Source: Mucilaginibacter sp. L196
GTDB lineage: Bacteria; Bacteroidota; Bacteroidia; Sphingobacteriales; Sphingobacteriaceae
Assembly (NCBI RefSeq): GCF_009765905.1
Contig: NZ_LMUO01000009.1
Span: 91,087-155,086 of the forward strand
DNA length: 64,000 nucleotides
Reading direction: 5' to 3'
Shown: in pieces, positions 44,671 through 52,862 of the stretch
Layout of the letters: every line of letters starts with the position of its first letter
How positions within the stretch are numbered: the first letter of the stretch is position 1
The notes under the pieces: model-generated
Databases searched by the model: none
The model's input: the letters and a program-made list of their open reading frames with translations, nothing else
What the model was told of the DNA's origin: nothing
Made by a program: the position numbers and the translations under genes

Positions 44671-44701
44671 AAGAAACCCGGCCATAAGCCGGGTTTCTTT
44701 G
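44671..44701 (+). terminator. Intrinsic terminator of the YtxH gene
   Basis: AAGAAACCCGGC (44671-44682), loop CATAA, GCCGGGTTTCTT (44688-44699). Confidence 0.88.
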
Positions 44702-44720
44702 TTTGTATGTTAAATCTTCT

Positions 44721-44811
44721 CTGTCATTCTGAGCGGAGCGAAGAATCTATCGACAGGCATTTGCGCCATGTATAACGGATAGATTCTTCGCTTCGCTCAG
44801 AATGACAAAGG
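44721..44811. repeat. Family-3 palindromic repeat copy
   Basis: CTGTCATTCTGAGCGGAGCG and CTTCGCTCAGAATGACAAAG arms around AAGAATCTATC/GATAGATTCTT; same family as 36068 and 36200, different centre. Confidence 0.85.
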
Positions 44812-44837
44812 GCTTTAAAGGGTTGCCCGCTGCCGGG

Positions 44838-46712
44838 TTACTTACTCACCCACTTATTATTACTAATATCCGCATCCATAAAAATACCATTATCTAAAAA
44901 GATGGATTGTACAGCTTTGGTGGTTTTTACATGAACGGATATTTGCTTTTGGTTATACTCCCAAACTGCAGGGGTTTGGTGCAGGCTTTCTGTGGTTCCA
45001 TCGGCATAAGTTACTTTAACATCAAAAGGTATAACAAAGCCACCAATATTTTGTATGGCTAACATATAACCGGTTTTATCTTTACTCACGCTTTGTAGAT
45101 TAAGGTCGATATAGTTATTGGTGAAGAACCAGTTGTTGAAAAACCAGTTCAAATTTTTACCCGATCCTGCACTCATCGAGTTAAAATAATCCCATGGAAT
45201 TGGGTGTTTGCCGTTCCAGTTATTCATGTAAACGTGCAATGCCTTTTTAAAGCCTTCATCGCCCAGCATATCCTTTAAAGCGATATAGCTTAATGATGGT
45301 TTTACATAAGCATTATTACCATAGCCACGGGTTAATTCGCTGGTTGGGGTGATGATCGGCAGGTCTTCGCTGGTTGATGGGTCGAATATCCATTTTTTCA
45401 CACGGAAGTTTCTATAAACTTCTTCTGAGGCAGCTTTACCTACCTCGGTATAACCTAAAAATAGTTCAAACGTGGTTGCCCAGCCTTCGTCCATATAGCC
45501 GTAACGGGTTTCATTAATTCCCATGTAGAAAGGGAAGTAGGTATGCGCCATTTCATGGTCCTGCAAAAGCTCGGCATCGGCCAAATCAGTTTCGTGACTA
45601 TCGTTCACCATCATCGGGAACTCCATATCCGCAAAGCCCTGGAAGGCCGTCATTTTTGGGAAGGGGTAGGGCACACCCGGTAAGCCATGCGATAAATAAT
45701 CCAGCGCATGCAATCCCCATTTAACAGCTAAATGAAAGTCTGCCGAATTATCGGCAAAGGCAGCCTGCATGCTGGCTCGACGATGGGTCGCGTCATCAAC
45801 CACAACACTCCCTGCATCCCAGTCGTAATGGTCGCTCACGCCAACGGCCAGATCGCTGATGTCGTTAGCTGTCCAAACCCAAGTATTCAGATCGTTTTGC
45901 GCGGTGATGTTCTTTTTAGCCAGATCATCAGCAGTAGCTATGTGCATTACCGCATCGCTTGTCATTGATTGTTGCAGTCTTTTAGCATATTCCGGCTGTA
46001 AAACCTGGTTAGGGTTTTGCAAGGTACCTGTTGCCCAAACAATAAAGTTTTTCGGTACGGTTACCTTTAAAGTATAATCATTAAAGTCGTTATAAAATTC
46101 CTGACGATCATTAAACTCCAGCCTGTCCCATCCATTATAATCGTCATAAACAGACACACGCGGGTAAAAGTAACCTATATAAAATGTGGTAGGATCGATC
46201 ATGCCTTCGCGTTCACTTTTTAACGATAGCTCATAGTGCCAGGTGATATTTAGTTTTACCGAGTCATGGGGCATTAATGGCTGGCCCAGCGCTATAAATT
46301 GGTTAGTGCCTAAAGCCTTGGCGTTATCCCATTCTTTTTTAGCACCATTTACAAATATGGAATCAACCTGTATGCCCTGGGTTAAATAATCAGGAGTGGT
46401 GTTGGCGTAGCGGGTTGCGCCGGGGCGGTGGATGTTTAATATCAGCTTCATATTAAGCTGTTTTAGCGTATCCGGGCTATTGTTAAAATAGGTTATTTGC
46501 TCGGTGCCTTGTACATTACGGTTAGGTGGCAATACCGTTATTGAAATGTTATACCTGCCGGTATTTTGCCAATAGTTTTTTCCGGGTTTTCCGTCTGCGG
46601 ATCGTGTTCCTTTTTCGTATGCTTTTTTAATATCGCGCGGGATGTACAAGCTTTGAGCCTGCCCCTGCAATAAAAAACCACAGCATAACATGGATAAAAT
46701 GAAATACTTCAT
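44838..46712 (-). CDS. Secreted M1-family metallopeptidase
   Basis: 624 aa with signal peptide (MKYFILSMLCCGFLLQGQAQ). Zinc site HEMAH (386-390) with the third ligand Glu in DEGWATTFE (about 409). The exopeptidase GAMEN motif is replaced by GFADMEFP, as in the gluzincin members common in Bacteroidetes. N-terminal beta domain (about 45-300) and C-terminal helical domain. Cleaves N-terminal residues from peptides outside the cytoplasm. Confidence 0.9.
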   Translation of the reverse strand: MKYFILSMLCCGFLLQGQAQSLYIPRDIKKAYEKGTRSADGKPGKNYWQNTGRYNISITVLPPNRNVQGTEQITYFNNSPDTLKQLNMKLILNIHRPGATRYANTTPDYLTQGIQVDSIFVNGAKKEWDNAKALGTNQFIALGQPLMPHDSVKLNITWHYELSLKSEREGMIDPTTFYIGYFYPRVSVYDDYNGWDRLEFNDRQEFYNDFNDYTLKVTVPKNFIVWATGTLQNPNQVLQPEYAKRLQQSMTSDAVMHIATADDLAKKNITAQNDLNTWVWTANDISDLAVGVSDHYDWDAGSVVVDDATHRRASMQAAFADNSADFHLAVKWGLHALDYLSHGLPGVPYPFPKMTAFQGFADMEFPMMVNDSHETDLADAELLQDHEMAHTYFPFYMGINETRYGYMDEGWATTFELFLGYTEVGKAASEEVYRNFRVKKWIFDPSTSEDLPIITPTSELTRGYGNNAYVKPSLSYIALKDMLGDEGFKKALHVYMNNWNGKHPIPWDYFNSMSAGSGKNLNWFFNNWFFTNNYIDLNLQSVSKDKTGYMLAIQNIGGFVIPFDVKVTYADGTTESLHQTPAVWEYNQKQISVHVKTTKAVQSIFLDNGIFMDADISNNKWVSK

Positions 46713-46847
46713 TACGTTACAATTATTTATTAAGTCAGTTAAAATTAAGTACGAAAATACGTTTTAGCACTAGTAAAAAAGGTAACAAGTATATTACAAC
46801 AATTAAAATAGCTTGCTTGGTATTAAATATTTTCCTATTTTTGAGGA

Positions 46848-46917
46848 GTTATTTTAATAGGGGTATTAAATAACTATATCGGGCCATCTGCTATTAGTAG
46901 ATGGCCTTCTTTTTTTT
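46848..46917 (+). ncRNA. Predicted orphan small RNA with own promoter and terminator
   Basis: TATTTTTG (46836-46843) is an exact -7 element with TTGC (46813-46816) 19 bases upstream as -33. About 35 bases on comes GGCCATCT (46882-46889) / AGATGGCC (46899-46906) and a T-rich run. No rightward gene exists upstream, so the terminator ends a transcript of about 70 nt with no good frame. Its leader holds a 15-base sequence, ATTTTAATAGGGGTA, repeated at 49218-49232. Confidence 0.5.
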
Positions 46918-46924
46918 ATAGCGA

Positions 46925-47143
46925 TTAATCTATAGCTATGTATTCTTTAGATATTAGCATGAATAAATGATCATTATCTATTGATTCATCAAAACATTCA
47001 GTAAGCAATTGGCTTGCTTCTCTCATCTTTAATTTTGGGGCTATCATTTTAACATGCTGCAAGCACTTATGTTTATGTGCTCTAACAGTTGCATGTATGG
47101 ATGTAAGGTGCTTAATCTGCTCAAAATTAAAACTAATAATCTG
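46925..47143 (-). pseudogene. Possible small gene remnant without start codon
   Basis: On the minus strand about 73 codons are open, ending KEYIAID, with coding-like composition (MREASQLLTECFDES). No ATG/GTG/TTG lies in the first half; the first ATG would leave about 41 residues. Either a decayed gene or chance. Not recognised. Confidence 0.3.
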
Positions 47144-47188
47144 ATAATATAGTATGTTTTATTTTTACCGGTTAGCGGTAATATAGGG

Positions 47189-47196
47189 TACATTTG
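47189..47196 (+). promoter_or_regulatory. -7 promoter element (TACATTTG)
   Basis: Exact TAnnTTTG 18 bases before the ATG of the DUF2027-Smr gene. Confidence 0.5.
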
Positions 47197-47214
47197 CAGT
47201 AGATAATATAATAT

Positions 47215-48165
47215 ATGAAATACAAATTAGGTGATTTTGTGCGGTTTGTTGATGAGAAAATGGAAGGTTTTGTAACCCGCATTATTGATGAGCAAATGAT
47301 TGGTGTTACAGGTGATGATGATTTTGAGATACCGGTTTTGGCCAGCAAAGTAACCTTTGTACACGGGTACGAAAACAATGGTACAAAAAGTACAGCTTCT
47401 GATCTAAACATCGCGCAAATACCTGCTGCGGAATTTATTAGCAAAGGGGTTTATCTGGGCCTGGTGAATGATGCGAAGGTAAATTCTGTTATTCATTTTT
47501 ATCTGATAAACGATACTTCTTTCCAGCTTTTGGCAGCTTTAACTACCGAAGATCAGCAGAAATACAAAGGCGAGCATGCGGAGATCATCGGGCCTAAAAA
47601 AGCGGTAAAAATATACTCGGCGCAATTGGCCGATATGCAGGTATGGCCTAAGTTTATATTTAATATCACTTTTTATACCACGCAAAATATTAAACCCGAA
47701 GCGCCTTTACTAATAACCGAAAAGTTAAAAGCGAAAGATTTAGCCGGTGCCAAAAAGAAACTGCCTTTGCTTGATGCACAAGGCTGGTTAATACAGCTTG
47801 ATGAACCCGAATTGGTTATCGATGCGCAAAAACTTAAAGAAAGCTTTCATAAACCCGCAGAAGAGAAAAAGGAAATAAGTAAGCCAACCGGTGAGGTGGA
47901 TTTACATATTGAAAAACTGCGCGATGATTACCAGTTTTTACAAAGCTCCGAAATATTGAATATTCAACTGACATATTTTAACAAGGCGCTGGATGCCGCT
48001 ATTGTACATCAATTGCCTGATATTACTTTTATACACGGATCGGGCAACGGTACATTAAGACTTGAATTGCATAAATTGTTAAGCAAGAATAACCGCATAC
48101 AAACCTTTATGGATGCCCGTAAAGAGAAGTTTGGTTATGGCGCTACCAAGGTGATATTAAAGTAG
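47215..48165 (+). CDS. DUF2027 and Smr domain protein
   Basis: 316 aa. An N-terminal SH3-like/DUF2027 region (about 1-210; KLGDFVRFVDEKMEGFV) and a C-terminal Smr domain (about 228-316) with EVDLHIEKL and the signature FIHGSGNGTLRLEL. Smr domains of MutS2 type cut or bind nucleic acid; recent work ties MutS2 Smr to ribosome rescue, but the role of this architecture is not known to me. Its last 9 bases overlap the end of the convergent glycosyltransferase gene. Confidence 0.88.
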   Translation: MKYKLGDFVRFVDEKMEGFVTRIIDEQMIGVTGDDDFEIPVLASKVTFVHGYENNGTKSTASDLNIAQIPAAEFISKGVYLGLVNDAKVNSVIHFYLINDTSFQLLAALTTEDQQKYKGEHAEIIGPKKAVKIYSAQLADMQVWPKFIFNITFYTTQNIKPEAPLLITEKLKAKDLAGAKKKLPLLDAQGWLIQLDEPELVIDAQKLKESFHKPAEEKKEISKPTGEVDLHIEKLRDDYQFLQSSEILNIQLTYFNKALDAAIVHQLPDITFIHGSGNGTLRLELHKLLSKNNRIQTFMDARKEKFGYGATKVILK

Positions 48166-49023
48166 CCCTTGTTTTACCGGCTCATCAATAATTGTATCCA
48201 GGTAATCTAATATTTGGGTGTCAACATCGTTGTCAAATTTACGGGCGAAAAGTTTGCCTGATGCGTTTAATCTTTCGGCATCATTCATGGTGAAAATTGT
48301 TGGGCGGGTATTACCCGACTGCTCAATAAATCTTAAATTGTCGTTAACGAGTTTATTCCGTAATGGGGAGTTCATCAATATGGTTTGAAAAAATATTTCA
48401 TCAATAGCCCATGTCCGCCTGAAATAGCGCTTTAGCTGCGGATTATTTTTTAGATAATTTATAGTATAAAGCGCGCACTGTGGTGTGATAGTTAACCACT
48501 GCGAGCCGCCATAGGGCCTTAGTTTTAATGGTACTTTACGTTGCGGTAAAAGAGTGTTTGCCAAATACTGAAGCCTATACTTAAATATATAATGGTAATC
48601 GCCAAAGCTGTATTTTAAAAGGCGTTCTTTTCCCTGATCCCATTCATTATCATTAATGGATAGCAGGCGCATAAACGTTTTATCGCTGTTAGCAAACAGG
48701 AAACGGTGTATTTCGTCAATAGGTTTTAATGGATAATCCTGCCCGCTTAATAAATTAATATGGGTATAGTTTTTATGCGACTTAAGGATGTATTCAAAAC
48801 CATTAAGAGTGGATTCGATGATGCTGTAATTGCCCCAAACCGTATTAATTCTTTTATCAACAAAACAGGTATTCGGAATATTTTCGATATAAATAAACTC
48901 ATTTATATCCGATTTCGCATCCAGCAATATATAGATGTCAGCATCCTTATGTTGCAGTTTTTTAACCAGCCGTTCAACCAAACGAGGGTCTTTATGTGCC
49001 AATATTAAATGGGCAATTTTCAT
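48157..49023 (-). CDS. GT14 family glycosyltransferase (core-2/I-branching type)
   Basis: 288 aa without membrane segments. AHLILAHKDP at the start, LLSGQDYPLK and GSQWLTIT are the PF02485 signatures; WAIDEIFFQT carries the acidic catalytic region. Transfers GlcNAc or xylose to glycans, probably for exopolysaccharide or surface glycan. Stands alone, with no neighbouring polysaccharide genes. Confidence 0.88.
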   Translation of the reverse strand: MKIAHLILAHKDPRLVERLVKKLQHKDADIYILLDAKSDINEFIYIENIPNTCFVDKRINTVWGNYSIIESTLNGFEYILKSHKNYTHINLLSGQDYPLKPIDEIHRFLFANSDKTFMRLLSINDNEWDQGKERLLKYSFGDYHYIFKYRLQYLANTLLPQRKVPLKLRPYGGSQWLTITPQCALYTINYLKNNPQLKRYFRRTWAIDEIFFQTILMNSPLRNKLVNDNLRFIEQSGNTRPTIFTMNDAERLNASGKLFARKFDNDVDTQILDYLDTIIDEPVKQGLL

Positions 49024-49371
49024 TAATGAGGGGTATTTAATGTGTATATATCAGTAATTCTTCAATAAAAATATCATAGCCTTTTATCATCAATGATAAA
49101 AGGCACACAAAGCATTATTCAGAAAGCGATCAACCAGTAAAGTGTAAATTATTGTAGTAATTAGCCGAGGGCTTTTTTTTAGGCACGATAATGCCTGATT
49201 TAGTGAATCTTAGTTTCATTTTAATAGGGGTAATTACTGTAAATATACAAAATCTTTATTTTATATAACTGTTAAATAAAGCGCTTTGATTATAAGCTAT
49301 TTACGGGAGGAATATTAAGATGGTTGCCTGTGGAAAAACAACATTGAACTATTTTTAACAGCTTCTAAAGA
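49024..49371. other. Intergenic region with hairpins
   Basis: GCCTTTTATCA (49079-49089), loop TCAA, TGATAAAAGGC is a perfect hairpin. Further on there is AGCC-GAG-GGCT followed by eight T (about 49162-49180), a weak + strand terminator without a gene, and ATTTTAATAGGGGTA at 49218-49232, shared with the small-RNA leader at 46851. No coding sequence seen. Confidence 0.4.
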
Positions 49372-49770
49372 TTACTTATTGCGCCAGCCATCAATAGAAA
49401 CAGTATTATAAGGCAAAAAGTAATACAGCAGAACTAAATAAGCGCTGTACATTAACTGTATAAACACACCATCCCACTGCCCAAGCGATGTTGAACCGAA
49501 AATTAACGCCAGCATAGTAATTACCCCCAACACGGTGGCAAAACGGGTGAAAAGCCCTAATAATAATAAAATACCAAGCAATAGCTCAACAAAGGGCAAG
49601 CCGAAGCTAAAGGGTAGTACCAACGCACCGGGGATAAAAGATTTGCCGAAGCTAGTCACCATACCATTACTAAATTTTGTCAGGATGGGCAATCTTTGTA
49701 ATCCGTGGCCTAAAAAGCTCATGCCTATGGGCAGGCGGGCCAGTAAGTAGGTGGTGCTTTCTCTTGTCAT
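49372..49770 (-). CDS. DoxX family membrane protein
   Basis: 132 aa, four helices. RLPIGMSFLGHGLQRL and the GLPFVELLLGILLLLGLFTR segment fit DoxX. Members act in quinone/thiosulfate redox or are uncharacterised. Single gene. Confidence 0.82.
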   Translation of the reverse strand: MTRESTTYLLARLPIGMSFLGHGLQRLPILTKFSNGMVTSFGKSFIPGALVLPFSFGLPFVELLLGILLLLGLFTRFATVLGVITMLALIFGSTSLGQWDGVFIQLMYSAYLVLLYYFLPYNTVSIDGWRNK

Positions 49771-49994
49771 TATACTAATTTACAAAAAAGCATATCATTA
49801 AGTTTTATAAGGTTGATGATTAACAAGATTGTTGCAGGAGAGCCGGTTTTTCGTTCCGGTTAATTAGCGGGTAACCAATTTAATTTATGCAAAACCCAAA
49901 GCGTTTATTGTTGTTTGGTTGCTACATAGTATCCGATATTATTATCATATTTGGCACTACTTATTATCAATAATAAACACAATATACAGTACTT

Positions 49995-51731
49995 ATGCAG
50001 GAATTAGATCCCGCCATTCTTCAAAAGGCGAACTCATGGCTACAGGGCAGTTATGATGATGATGTTAAAAAACAAGTTCAGAAACTGATAGATGATAAAA
50101 ATTATACTGAACTAACTGATGCTTTTTACCGCGACCTTGAATTTGGTACCGGCGGCTTACGTGGTACCATGGGCCCGGGAACAAACCGCATTAATAAATA
50201 CACCCTTGGAGCAGCTACACAAGGCCTGGCTAATCACCTGAAAAAGAGCTATCCCGGCGAAAAAATTAAAGTCGCTATAGCGCATGATAGCCGTAACAAT
50301 GCCGATCTGTTTTCAAACATCACCGCCGAAGTTTTCTCGGCTAATGATATATATGTTTACTTTTTCGAGGCTTTACGCCCAACGCCAGAGCTTTCATTCG
50401 CCATACGTACTTTAGGCTGCAAAAGCGGGGTAATGCTTACCGCGTCACACAACCCCAAAGAATACAATGGTTACAAAGCCTATGGTGCCGATGGTGGTCA
50501 GTTTGTATCGCCAGAGGATAAGGCTGTAATGGATGAAGTAGCGGCAATTAAAAGTATTGATGAAATAAAATTCAACAGGGTTGATGCTAACATCGAGATA
50601 ATAGGAGAGAAGATAGATAACCTGTACCTGGATAAGATCACCGAACTATCGGTATCAAAAGAAGCTATCCGTCGCCAAAAAGACCTTAAAATAGTTTACT
50701 CTCCAATACATGGAACCGGGATTACTTTAGTGCCGCAGGCATTAAAACGTTTTGGTTTTGAGAATGTGATTTTGGTTGATGAACAAACTACACCTGATGG
50801 TAATTTCCCTACGGTAGTTTATCCAAACCCTGAAGAAAAAGAAGCTTTAACCCTCGCCCTTAAAAAAGCGCAGGAAGTTGATGCCGATTTAGTATTAGCT
50901 ACTGATCCTGATGCCGACCGTGTAGGTATCGCCGTAAAAAACACCGACAACGAGTTTGTATTACTTAACGGCAACCAAACCGGTGCCATGCTTATAAATT
51001 ACCTGCTTACCGCATGGGAGGAGAAAGGCAAACTTACCGGCAACGAGTACATTGTTAAAACCATTGTAACCACTAACCTTATCGAGGCTATTGCTAACGC
51101 CAAACACGTTAAGTTTTACAATACCCTAACCGGCTTTAAATACATTGGCGAGCTGATGACCAAATTTGAAGGCAAACAAACCTTTATTGGCGGAGGCGAA
51201 GAAAGCTATGGTTACCTGATTGGTGAACTGGTAAGGGATAAAGATGCCATAATATCGAGCGCGTTTATTGCGGAAATGACCGCTTATTACAAGGACAAAG
51301 GCAGCAGCTTATTTGAAGCTTTATTGAATACTTATATCGAGTATGGTTTTTACAAAGAAAAGCTGATCTCCATCACCCAAAAAGGTAAAGCCGGTGCAGA
51401 AGAAATTAAAGCTATGATGGAAAAATTCCGTAGCAACCCACCTGCTACTTTGGGTGGATCGAAGGTGATTACTTTGAAGGATTATGAGAAAGGTACGGAG
51501 ACTGATTTGACTTCAAACACAACCACAAAACTGGATTTCCCTGAATCGGATGTATTACAGTTTATCACCGCGGATGGTAGCATTATATCTGCCCGCCCGT
51601 CAGGCACTGAACCTAAGATAAAATTCTATTGCAGTGTTAACGGCAAATTAGCCAGCGCCGCTGTTTATAAAGAAACAGACAAGCAATTAGACGACAAGAT
51701 AACCGCTATTATGCAGGATCTGGGTGTTTAA
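49995..51731 (+). CDS. Phospho-sugar mutase (phosphoglucomutase/phosphomannomutase)
   Basis: 578 aa, four-domain alpha-D-phosphohexomutase. Phosphoserine loop TASHNPKEYNGYK (Ser151), Mg2+ loop DPDADRVG, sugar loop GGEESYGYL, phosphate loop RPSGTEPK. Length and motifs fit the PGM2-like long form. Interconverts glucose-1-P and glucose-6-P (or mannose/ribose phosphates) in the cytoplasm. Confidence 0.94.
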   Translation: MQELDPAILQKANSWLQGSYDDDVKKQVQKLIDDKNYTELTDAFYRDLEFGTGGLRGTMGPGTNRINKYTLGAATQGLANHLKKSYPGEKIKVAIAHDSRNNADLFSNITAEVFSANDIYVYFFEALRPTPELSFAIRTLGCKSGVMLTASHNPKEYNGYKAYGADGGQFVSPEDKAVMDEVAAIKSIDEIKFNRVDANIEIIGEKIDNLYLDKITELSVSKEAIRRQKDLKIVYSPIHGTGITLVPQALKRFGFENVILVDEQTTPDGNFPTVVYPNPEEKEALTLALKKAQEVDADLVLATDPDADRVGIAVKNTDNEFVLLNGNQTGAMLINYLLTAWEEKGKLTGNEYIVKTIVTTNLIEAIANAKHVKFYNTLTGFKYIGELMTKFEGKQTFIGGGEESYGYLIGELVRDKDAIISSAFIAEMTAYYKDKGSSLFEALLNTYIEYGFYKEKLISITQKGKAGAEEIKAMMEKFRSNPPATLGGSKVITLKDYEKGTETDLTSNTTTKLDFPESDVLQFITADGSIISARPSGTEPKIKFYCSVNGKLASAAVYKETDKQLDDKITAIMQDLGV

Positions 51732-51750
51732 TAAAAACGCCATTTTATAA

Positions 51751-51783
51751 AGAGCCCGGATCTATTGGTCCGGGTTCTTTTGT
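51751..51783. terminator. Bidirectional terminator between convergent genes
   Basis: AGAGCCCGGA (51751-51760) / TCCGGGTTCT (51769-51778) with T-rich right flank and A-rich left flank; serves the mutase and perhaps the VOC gene. Confidence 0.8.
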
Positions 51784-51784
51784 T

Positions 51785-52207
51785 TTAGGATTGTTCCTGG
51801 TTTACGTAGCTCAGCATCCAGGTGATGCCAAACTTGTCAGTCACCATGCCGAAGAACGCGCCCCAAAACTGGTGGGCAAGCGGCATTTTAATATCTCCAC
51901 CTTCGGCAAGTTTATTAAACAGGTGGGTGTTTTCCACTTCGCTGGCGGTATCAATGGTTATCATAAAGTTATTACCCACATTTACTGGCGGTATGCTTGC
52001 GGGGCAGTCCATACCCATTAACATGTTCTCGCCAATAGGCAGATCCATAAATAATATCTTGTTTGCCTGATCCTCCGGCAAGGGCGGTGCGCCGGGTGTT
52101 TCGCTCATGCGCGATAGTCTGCCAAAATCGCCGCCAAATATGGAGCGATAAAAGTTAAAAGCCTCTTCGGTTTGCCCGTTGTATACAATGGTGATGTTAG
52201 CTTTCAT
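51785..52207 (-). CDS. VOC family protein (PhnB-like)
   Basis: 140 aa, two beta-alpha-beta modules of the glyoxalase/bleomycin-resistance fold. YNGQTEEAFNFYRSIFGG at the start and AHQFWGAFFGMVTDKFGITW at the end are the PhnB/3-demethylubiquinone-like signature. Function of this subgroup is unknown. Confidence 0.88.
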   Translation of the reverse strand: MKANITIVYNGQTEEAFNFYRSIFGGDFGRLSRMSETPGAPPLPEDQANKILFMDLPIGENMLMGMDCPASIPPVNVGNNFMITIDTASEVENTHLFNKLAEGGDIKMPLAHQFWGAFFGMVTDKFGITWMLSYVNQEQS

Positions 52208-52384
52208 GATGATGATTGGTTAGTTATAACAAATATAGTGATGGTCAGTAATTTAAATATGATTTTGTGAAATTATCATTTACCGCTTTTGCTACCGTAT
52301 TGCACTTAATAAAAAATAATTTTCATACTTATTTCCATTTATATAATATTTAATATCTTTATAATTAATATTTTCTTATAAATT

Positions 52385-52513
52385 ATGCCAGTAGGAAATC
52401 GCAAGTACGAAAATACTCTTCAATATGCATTTGGATTAGTAATCTTAGCGATATTGACCCAGTGTTTAATCAAAAGTTTGATGACATTGTTTAGTCATCT
52501 ATTAAGACGATAA
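52385..52513 (+). CDS. Possible 42-residue membrane peptide
   Basis: ATG at 52385, stop at 52511-52513. A polar start (MPVGNRKYENTLQ), one hydrophobic helix (YAFGLVILAILTQCLI) and a basic end (HLLRR) fit a small membrane protein. No ribosome-binding site or family recognised. Chance cannot be excluded. Confidence 0.4.
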   Translation: MPVGNRKYENTLQYAFGLVILAILTQCLIKSLMTLFSHLLRR

Positions 52514-52570
52514 GTGAACCGTTATTTATTGATGGAGGAGCTTGGCATGAATGTAAAGGCCAGCCCACAT

Positions 52571-52824
52571 ACTTCGACTACGCTCAGTATGACAGCCTTT
52601 GCGCACGTTATACTCAACCCTCGTTATTGTAAGCGCAAGGTGATAAAAAAGTTTTGTCATGAGGAACGAAACATCTGTACTGATGCAAACAACTTTACAG
52701 ATTCTTCGCTATGCTCAGAATGACAATAAAGGAAAATAAAACGCCTTGTCATTGCTTCGTTCCTCGCAATGACATAGTAGAGAGACTACTTTACAGATCC
52801 TTCGCTATGCTCAGAATGACAAAG
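52571..52824. repeat. Cluster of degenerate family-3 repeats
   Basis: Several partial arms: CTTCGACTACGCTCAGTATG, TTTTGTCATGAGGAACGAAA, ATTCTTCGCTATGCTCAGAA, CCTTGTCATTGCTTCGTTCC and again ATCCTTCGCTATGCTCAGAA. They look like three decayed or rearranged copies. An open frame here is incidental. Confidence 0.7.
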
Positions 52825-52862
52825 GAGTGTAAAAAATCTCACGCTGGGACGATAACACATCC

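Noticed and set aside
49185..49205. Leftward terminator (AGGCAC..GTGCCT-like hairpin) for DoxX
   Set aside because: On the minus strand the hairpin is followed by A, not T, so it cannot be an intrinsic terminator for that gene.
52514..52723. 69-aa plus-strand frame
   Set aside because: Covers degenerate family-3 repeats and has no coding character.
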